The notes under the pieces are model-generated. The model made no database searches and was not told where the DNA came from. It saw only the letters and a program-made list of their open reading frames with translations. From assembly GCA_036939975.1 (NCBI GenBank), contig JALLPB010000668.1, forward strand, positions 1 to 13,766: a stretch of DNA of 13,766 nt. Direction: 5' to 3'. Made by a program: the position numbers and the translations under genes. Origin of the DNA: Cyclostephanos tholiformis (lineage: Eukaryota; Bacillariophyta; Thalassiosirophyceae; Thalassiosirales; Thalassiosiraceae). This document shows, one piece after another, positions 9,240 to 13,766 of this stretch. How positions within the stretch are numbered: the first letter of the stretch is position 1; each line of letters begins with the position of its first letter.

Positions 9240-9490
9240 AGTTAGGCCAGCAGGCAATGGGGATTGGGAGAACACAACAGGTGAGCAAGGGAGATGAGGA
9301 GCAAGGGGAAGACGGAGAGGGAGGGATCATCACTCAACAATCAAATAATATGAAGAGGAAAAGGGGGGAGAGATAAGATAATGATAACTGCAGTTGGAGG
9401 GGAGGAAGAGAAGGGTGTGGAAAGAGGAGTTAGCAGTGGAGGAAGTGTGGGAGGAGAAGTGGAGGAGGAGGAGGAAGGATGGGGAGGATG
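9240..9490 (+). other. Purine-rich tract
   Basis: The plus strand is dominated by G and A. Uninterrupted purine runs are seen at 9352-9373, 9396-9415 and 9461-9479, the last being a short GGA repeat. Open frames across it give only low-complexity Glu/Gly or Ser/Leu peptides. Mirror-like purine tracts can form triplex DNA, but that is only a possibility here. Confidence 0.6.
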
Positions 9491-9499
9491 TGCCTTTCA

Positions 9500-10031
9500 T
9501 ATTAATTTTAAGTATCATTCCTCTTTAGACCATAGTGAATTCCTATGTGCAATTTTTAATCCCGCCATTTTTAAGCCTCCTCCCCCTCCACCATGATGTT
9601 TGCCACTCTGCCACAGCCCCAATGGCCCACGTAGAGATGGTCATGCCCCAATACTTGAGGGGCTTCTTCCACACATGCATGAGAACATCTCCTATGATTT
9701 TTATGGTTTGCATACATTTGGTGAGGAAATTATCATATGCAAAAATAGCATGTAAAAAGAACCAGATAAACATCTACTAAAACTATTTTGGCTACTCAGA
9801 ACTCCATATTGAGTGTCTTTATTGGACTGCCATCTAAGAAACATGTAAAAATCTTAGAAGTTTTTGACCAAATCCCAACACTTTAACTTCAACACACCCA
9901 ACGGGTAGGTTCTGGTCATTTTTTTCAAAAAATAAATCTAAGGAATCATATTCATAGAGTGGATTTGACTACTGAAAAACGATTTTGGGACAATTAAAAA
10001 AATTGTGATTTTCTGGGCCTGACCCCCTAGT
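9500..10031. other. No recognised gene
   Basis: A minus-strand frame at 9773-9543 is open for 76 codons and contains GDVLMHVWKKPLKYWGMTI, but I do not recognise it and the composition gives no support for coding. From about 9780 to 10031 the sequence is AT-rich and may include a very diverged copy of the array that starts at 10032, since AGAGTGGATTTGAC and a GGGCCTGACCCC end-piece align loosely with array positions. Confidence 0.4.
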
Positions 10032-10600
10032 GTAAGGGTACATACACCCTTACGCCCATCCACAGCATATGAAGGTGCTCAAACACTTCATACACATCCA
10101 ATATGGACTTCAAAATTAGAGTGGAGTGGTTTACAGCTTTAGACATGTCATCATGATGTTATTTGGGCTCACCCTCACACCAAATTTCAAAAATTTGGCC
10201 CCACCTTTACAAGTATAACAGTGTGAGGGTGCACCCATACTATGCCCATCCACATCATATGAAGGTGCTCAAAAACATCACATAAATTTAAAATGGACGT
10301 AGATTACAGAGTGGGGTGATTTACAGCCTCAAGACATGACTCCAATGATGTTATTTGGACTCTGCCTTACCCCATATTTTCCAAAATTTGGCCCCGGCCT
10401 ACCACCTGCACAGGTGTAACTATGTAAGGGTACACCCATATGCCCACCATCCACAGCATATGAAGGTGCTTAAACACTTTATATGCATCCAATATGAATG
10501 TGTGATGCAAAGTGGGGTTGGTCTGCAGCCTCAAACACTACACTGTGATATCACATGGGTTTACCCTTACCCCCAAATTTTCCAAAGCATCCCGGGCACC
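10032..10600 (+). repeat. Three-copy tandem array, unit about 200 bp
   Basis: Unit starts marked by GTRAGGGT are at 10032, 10223 and 10434 (periods 191 and 211). Each unit contains, in order, GCCCATCCACA or a close variant, CATATGAAGGTGCT, an AGAGTGG or AAGTGGGG word, a TTTACAGC or CTGCAGCC word followed by TYAAGACATG in two units, a GATGTTATTTGG word in two units, and a TTTCAAAAATTTGGCCCC-type end. Unit 1 opens with a perfect hairpin: GTAAGGGT 10032-10039 with ACCCTTAC 10046-10053. Units 2 and 3 keep only the GGGT..ACCC core. Confidence 0.85.
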
Positions 10601-10658
10601 ATTGTTGGTTGATTGTTATTTTTCAGGGTGAGTGGAGCTACTATGATGTTTTATCATT

Positions 10659-10895
10659 GAAGTGCTCTGGGGCGCCAGGAAAGCATCTCTCAACCCCCCG
10701 TGCAAAGGAGGTGGTGTTGAAGTGCCCGGGGGCATCAGAGAAGCATCCCCAATCCCCCCGTGCAGGTGCTGGCAAAGCTCCCTAGGGTGCCATGGAAGTA
10801 TCTACCATCCCCCTGTGCAAAGGAGGGGCTGGAAAATTTCTTTGGGGTGCCAGGGAAGCATCACCCATCCCCCTGTGCAAAGGAGGTGCTGGTGC
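10659..10895 (+). repeat. Four-copy minisatellite, unit about 60 bp
   Basis: The word AAGCATC (AAGTATC in copy 3) recurs at 10681, 10741, 10796 and 10856, giving periods of 60, 55 and 60. Each copy has a GGGGYGCCAGG-like word before it and an AATCCCCCYGTGCAAAGGAGG-like word after it. Because 60 is a multiple of three, plus-strand frames stay open across the array (10662-10955 and 10555-10785) and give a repeating peptide rich in Pro, Gly, Cys and Arg. I see no start context, domain or family, so it is listed as a repeat and not as a gene. Confidence 0.85.
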
Positions 10896-11330
10896 ACCCA
10901 TGTGGGGCAAAAACGCTTAAAACGTCAAAAACCGAGACGCTCATGCTACTTTTAGTCAATATGATGCAATTTAAAAAGCAATCATGCAAATGTTATCTAC
11001 TATGTTAGCCATCCCAACCACGCACCAGTTCGTTTTCCTTAGCTCCTTCCCATTTGGTTTTTGATATGTCATACCCCTACTGTTCATCAGAAATAGACAG
11101 CAAGGTGATATTTGAGGGGCATGAAATAAACGTACTCTCATGCCCCTAGGTCATTTTTACAAGTTTTCCAAGGTGATACTTCTTGTTTTCTTTTAAATAA
11201 TAGTTCGGCTTAACTAAGTCATAAGATCAAATTTCGTACTAAGTCCTACCTATGTTAAGGAGGCGGCAACGAATATATCTTACCAGTTCCTACATATGTG
11301 TAGTGGTCAAATTTTTTCAGTTGCATTTTA
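10896..11330. other. No recognised gene; one short hairpin
   Basis: No frame here looks coding. A perfect inverted repeat, AGGGGCATGA at 11115-11124 with TCATGCCCCT at 11138-11147, leaves a 13-base loop. AAGGTGATA occurs both just before it (11102) and after it (11171) as a direct repeat. It could be the relic of a very small inverted-repeat insertion, or chance. Confidence 0.45.
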
Positions 11331-11399
11331 GGATGGGTGCAAAGCTTAATTATTTCTCACAATGTTCAAGTGAGAAAGAATTATGCTTCGCACCTATCC
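11331..11399. repeat. 30-bp inverted repeat (fold-back)
   Basis: The arm at 11331-11360 and the arm at 11370-11399 are inverted copies with 26 of 30 positions paired, around a 9-base loop (AATGTTCAA). Outside the arms the similarity resumes after small gaps: TGCAAC and CACTACAC words appear on both sides in inverted orientation. The whole structure may therefore reach from about 11295 to 11435. It fits a small fold-back or MITE-like element, or the seed of a hairpin RNA. No protein-coding signal is present. Confidence 0.75.
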
Positions 11400-11491
11400 A
11401 AACTATTTTGGATGGTGCAACTACACTACACTGGGTGCCTGCCATAATTAGTTTTTTTGTGTTTTTGTTCTCTTTTTAGAGAAATTTGCAC

Positions 11492-11607
11492 TCCAGAATT
11501 CTTTTTTTAGCAAGTCCAGATCGTTTACAAGGCCTCTTTTTTTCTGTTGGCCGGCCAACCAATCCAGATTTTTGAGTTTTTTTATGCAATCCAGATCTGG
11601 ATCCAGA
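11492..11607. promoter_or_regulatory. TCCAGA motif cluster and two 14-bp palindromes
   Basis: TCCAGA lies at 11492, 11515, 11563, 11590 and 11602, and its complement TCTGGA at 11596-11601. Two copies sit in the perfect palindrome ATCCAGATCTGGAT (11589-11602). A second perfect palindrome, GTTGGCCGGCCAAC, is at 11546-11559. The cluster lies directly upstream of the Myb-like gene. In Harbinger elements the Myb-like protein binds sites near the element ends, so this may be such a subterminal site or the promoter. This is inferred from position and repetition only. Confidence 0.4.
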
Positions 11608-11615
11608 TTTTTACC

Positions 11616-12714
11616 ATGCCGATGCGCACCATGGATGCCACTTTTGAAGCCCAGGGGGGTCGTGGCAGACGCACTGGGGGGTGCCCACCTACAAGAATGA
11701 CATTCTCATTGATATTGTAAAGCGCAGTCTCCCCCAGGGCCTGGAGGCATGGAGGGAGGTTGCTATTCAGTATCAGAGAAAGTCTTTTTAGACAACTCTT
11801 TGCCGGGGGGAAGACCTTCGTGACAACTGGAACAAGAAGCTTTGCAACCAAATGCAGAAGCCGACCGGTAAGCCAGGTGTGCTGTCGGACCATATTTTTT
11901 GTTGTATTGCCATCAAGCATCGCATTAAGGATGCGGCCAATGCAGCAATTTTGGGTGTTGATTCCGCGGAGTCAAACCACTTGCGTGATGATGGTTCGAG
12001 TGCCTTTTCAGACACCGATTTGATTGCCGGAGGTGGTGAAAGGGGTAATGCTGTTTCTGCTCATTGTGAGCACCAGCAGGAAGAGGAGGGTAGTAGTTCC
12101 CCCATCAAATTTGTTGAGTTTAATCACGGAGTGGACGAGGACAAACAGGAATAGGATGACAACAAGGCTGCTGCTAACAATGGCATAGTCACCACCAACG
12201 TAGAGGACAGTGGCGAGGTGGCTCACCCTGGCAAGACTCGCCCTTGTCCTCAGTTGCTTCCAGAACTTGGCAACAGGAACAATGCCACGGCAGCTATTAC
12301 ATCCTCCAAATCTGCTCCAAGGAGGAGTCCTTCATCGATTTTGCATAGTGCCACCCATGGTTTTTTTTTGGGGGGGGGACAAAAGACTAAAAACTTGACG
12401 AACCGCAAACGGGGGTCCATCTTGAAGGTGATGGACAGGATGGTGCAATTGCTTGAGGGGGGGGGTGATAGTATCCTGATTTTGATGCTCTCCAATCAAA
12501 TGCAACAATCGGCACAGAACTCTTCGATGCAGCAGCAAATGTTTCATCAGCAGATGCAGGTGCAGCTAACCATGATGGATAAGCGTGTGGAGAATACTGA
12601 GAAGTATCTTCGCCGGATTGCCGGATTGCGGAGTCGCTTTCCAAGATGAATAAGAAGCAAAAGAAGGGTGATGGTGATGATGAGGATGATGACAACATGA
12701 GTGACGATGAATAG
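11616..12714 (+). pseudogene. Harbinger Myb/SANT-like accessory gene, broken
   Basis: Candidate ATGs are at 11616, 11622 and 11631 in one frame. After a run of six G (11676-11681) the family signal moves to another frame and stays there to 12649: VPTYKNDILIDIVKRSLPQG, then LEAWREVAIQYQ, a TAG at 11789, then RGEDLRDNWNKKLCNQMQKP and ILGVDSAESN, a second TAG at 12152, a KRGSILKVMDRMVQLLEGG segment, a Gln/Met-rich helix (SSMQQQMFHQQMQVQLTMMD), and KRVENTEKYLRR. The two tryptophans and the basic DNWNKKL helix fit a Myb/SANT-type DNA-binding domain. In Harbinger elements this protein binds DNA and helps bring the transposase to the nucleus. An 8-bp duplication at 12613-12628 shifts the frame. Skipping one copy restores reading into an acidic tail that ends at TAG 12712-12714. 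Confidence 0.75.
12613..12628 (+). repeat. Perfect 8-bp tandem duplication in the Myb-like gene
   Basis: CCGGATTG occurs twice with nothing between the copies (12613-12620 and 12621-12628). It converts the expected reading RRIAESLSKMNKKQKK into an early stop at 12647-12649. The frames before and after fit exactly if one copy is removed. It may be a replication slip or the footprint of a transposon that leaves 8-bp duplications. Confidence 0.8.
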
Positions 12715-12875
12715 TAGAGAATGGTGATAACAAGGATTAAATTAGGGCAACAACGAGTGGTAAAAAATAATTAGCAGGTTGATTAAAACAAATGAATAGT
12801 AGAGAGAATGGTGACGATGATGATTAAATATGGGAAACAACTAGTGGTAAAAGTAATTAAGGTGATTAAAATAGT
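12707..12875 (+). repeat. 85-bp tandem duplication between the Harbinger genes
   Basis: The word ATGAATAGTAGAG starts at 12707 and again at 12792. Both copies then share GAATGGTGA, a GATTAAAT(T/A) word, ACAAC.AGTGGTAAAA and GATTAAAA, with small differences. The first copy begins over the stop codon of the Myb-like gene, so the duplication lies in the shared 3' region of the two convergent genes. Short AT-rich words such as TAATTA could serve in transcript ending, but that cannot be judged here. Confidence 0.75.
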
Positions 12876-12904
12876 GTAGCCATCCCCTTATACTTGATTA
12901 GTCA

Positions 12905-13766
12905 CTAACATTTAGGTTTCCTAAAATTCATCATTATTATCTGGCTCGTTACCAAATTCTCCTCCATCAGCTCTGCTTCATCATCAGTTTCGTAATCTCC
13001 AGGCTGAAGGTAGTAATTGCAAATTCTGTCGTACCCATTTATGTTAATTATTTGCTCGTACTCAGGTTCAAAGACTTCTAATATCTGATTGTGGCCAACT
13101 ATTTCCAATCAAAAATTATGAAATAAAGCAATGCATTCCAAAACACAATGGCACTTCACCTTATCTGATGGCAACCTTTTTTTGCAGCGCGGGAAGGAAC
13201 CCTGCAGCCCACGCATTCCCCACTCACTTGCCTGCCAGAGGGATGTGTACACATTCGAAAGGCGGATAATGTTATCCCGCACCAAAGAGTGCAAACGATG
13301 TGCACTCCTTTCAGGAATTGGCCCAACAAGTACCCAGTTGCATCCCCACTCCGTGGGAAGCCCTGATTGACACAAATTTTATAATCCCCTATCTGCTCTT
13401 TAATATGTGAGAAAAAACGAGCGGTGAGTGTCCCATCGGACCAGCTCCCCGGGAAGTTAATTGCACAGAAAAAACTTTGCCATCAGGGCCAGATACTGAT
13501 ACATTATTCACCATCATGTCGCAATCGTAACCACAGCAGTAAGTGTTCTGCTTGAGTCGCTTGCTGGTCATCTTGGTCACCAGCCCCAGTCCATCCATGA
13601 AGCCTATGATGTTCTGAACTGTAGGTTCATGGAGGCTTATCATGTTAGCATAAACCTGCATTTTCTGCCTGACAGGGAAAGTAATTCACGCAAGCGGATG
13701 ATGTCACAACCGCTTAACAGCTTAACCCCTATTTGGGTTCGGGCGGGAACCAAAAACTATCCCTCC
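12905..13766 (-). pseudogene. Harbinger DDE transposase, broken and partial
   Basis: This is the catalytic part of a PIF/Harbinger transposase (DDE_Tnp_4 type), which cuts and joins the element's DNA. It runs off the right edge at its N-terminal side. Block order is MQVYANMISLHEPTVQ, IIGFMDGLGLV (first Asp, 13595-13593), CCGYDCDMMVNNV, FPGSWSDGTLTARFFSHIKE (second Asp, 13437-13435), LVGPIPERSAHRLHSLVRDN, QASEWGMRGLQGSFPR (Glu, 13225-13223), LFHNF, and VFEPEYEQIININGYDR with an acidic tail to TAG at 12905. Frameshifts lie near 13675, at the six-A run 13469-13474, and near 13330-13340. A TGA at 13111-13109 after HNF replaces a probable arginine. The edge portion reads CDIIRLRELLSL in another frame. 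Confidence 0.85.

Larger units (their letters stand above)
11492..13766. mobile_element. PIF/Harbinger DNA transposon, right end outside window
   Basis: A Myb/SANT-like gene on the plus strand and a DDE transposase on the minus strand converge with about 190 bases between them, the standard two-gene layout of PIF/Harbinger elements. The GC and CpG content is clearly higher than in the transposon at 427-7600, which suggests a younger or differently treated insertion. The left limit given is the start of a TCCAGA motif cluster and is only a guess. The terminal inverted repeat and 3-bp target duplication expected for this superfamily cannot be checked because the other end is missing. Confidence 0.75.

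Noticed and set aside
9330..9518. Minus-strand Ser/Leu-rich open frame with a signal-peptide-like look
   Set aside because: It is the translation of the purine-rich tract read on its pyrimidine strand. Its composition alone explains the hydrophobic and serine runs.
9543..9773. Minus-strand 76-codon frame containing VWKKPLKYWGMTI
   Set aside because: It looks somewhat protein-like but matches nothing I recognise and has no supporting context, so it is noted in the region entry only.

Overview
The window looks like repeat-rich, gene-poor nuclear DNA of a eukaryote. No host gene, tRNA, rRNA or bacterial operon could be supported. Its coding content is two decayed DNA transposons separated by about 3.5 kb of satellite and low-complexity DNA. 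The protein families look most like repeat families I associate with diatom or related algal genomes. That host guess is recall-based and only moderately confident.

Region 1 (about 430-7600) is AT-rich and very poor in CpG. It holds an old two-gene element with genes pointing at each other. The plus-strand gene (about 618-3163) is a broken transposase-like gene. Reading across frames recovers an ordered protein with a D-rich block, a GYIPNL block, a GDTEGNN block followed by paired cysteines, a PPDLLHTLESG block, and a C-terminal WYDWA-type domain. The order resembles Plavaka/KDZ-type DDE transposases. The minus-strand gene (about 7576 down to 3302, perhaps 3171) is a long broken partner with a Ser-rich acidic N-terminus, a Cys cluster, and a C-terminal region that reads like a thiol-protease domain in the order Cys, His, Asp. 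The two genes end tail to tail.

Region 2 (about 7600-11490) has no supportable gene. It contains a G-rich tract, a satellite with alternating A-B-A-B units of about 120 bp (8587-9107), purine-rich DNA (9240-9490), a three-copy array of about 200 bp (10032-10600), a four-copy 60-bp array (10659-10895), and two hairpin-forming inverted repeats, one with 30-bp arms.

Region 3 (about 11490 to the right edge) has higher GC and is a PIF/Harbinger element, also with two convergent genes. A plus-strand Myb/SANT-like gene (11616-12714) faces a minus-strand DDE transposase (12905 to beyond 13766). Both carry stops and frameshifts, but the D, D and E positions of the transposase are still legible. Upstream of the Myb-like gene lies a cluster of TCCAGA motifs and two 14-bp palindromes, a candidate subterminal binding region.

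Neither element is intact. Terminal inverted repeats were not found by eye. The right end of the Harbinger element is outside the window.
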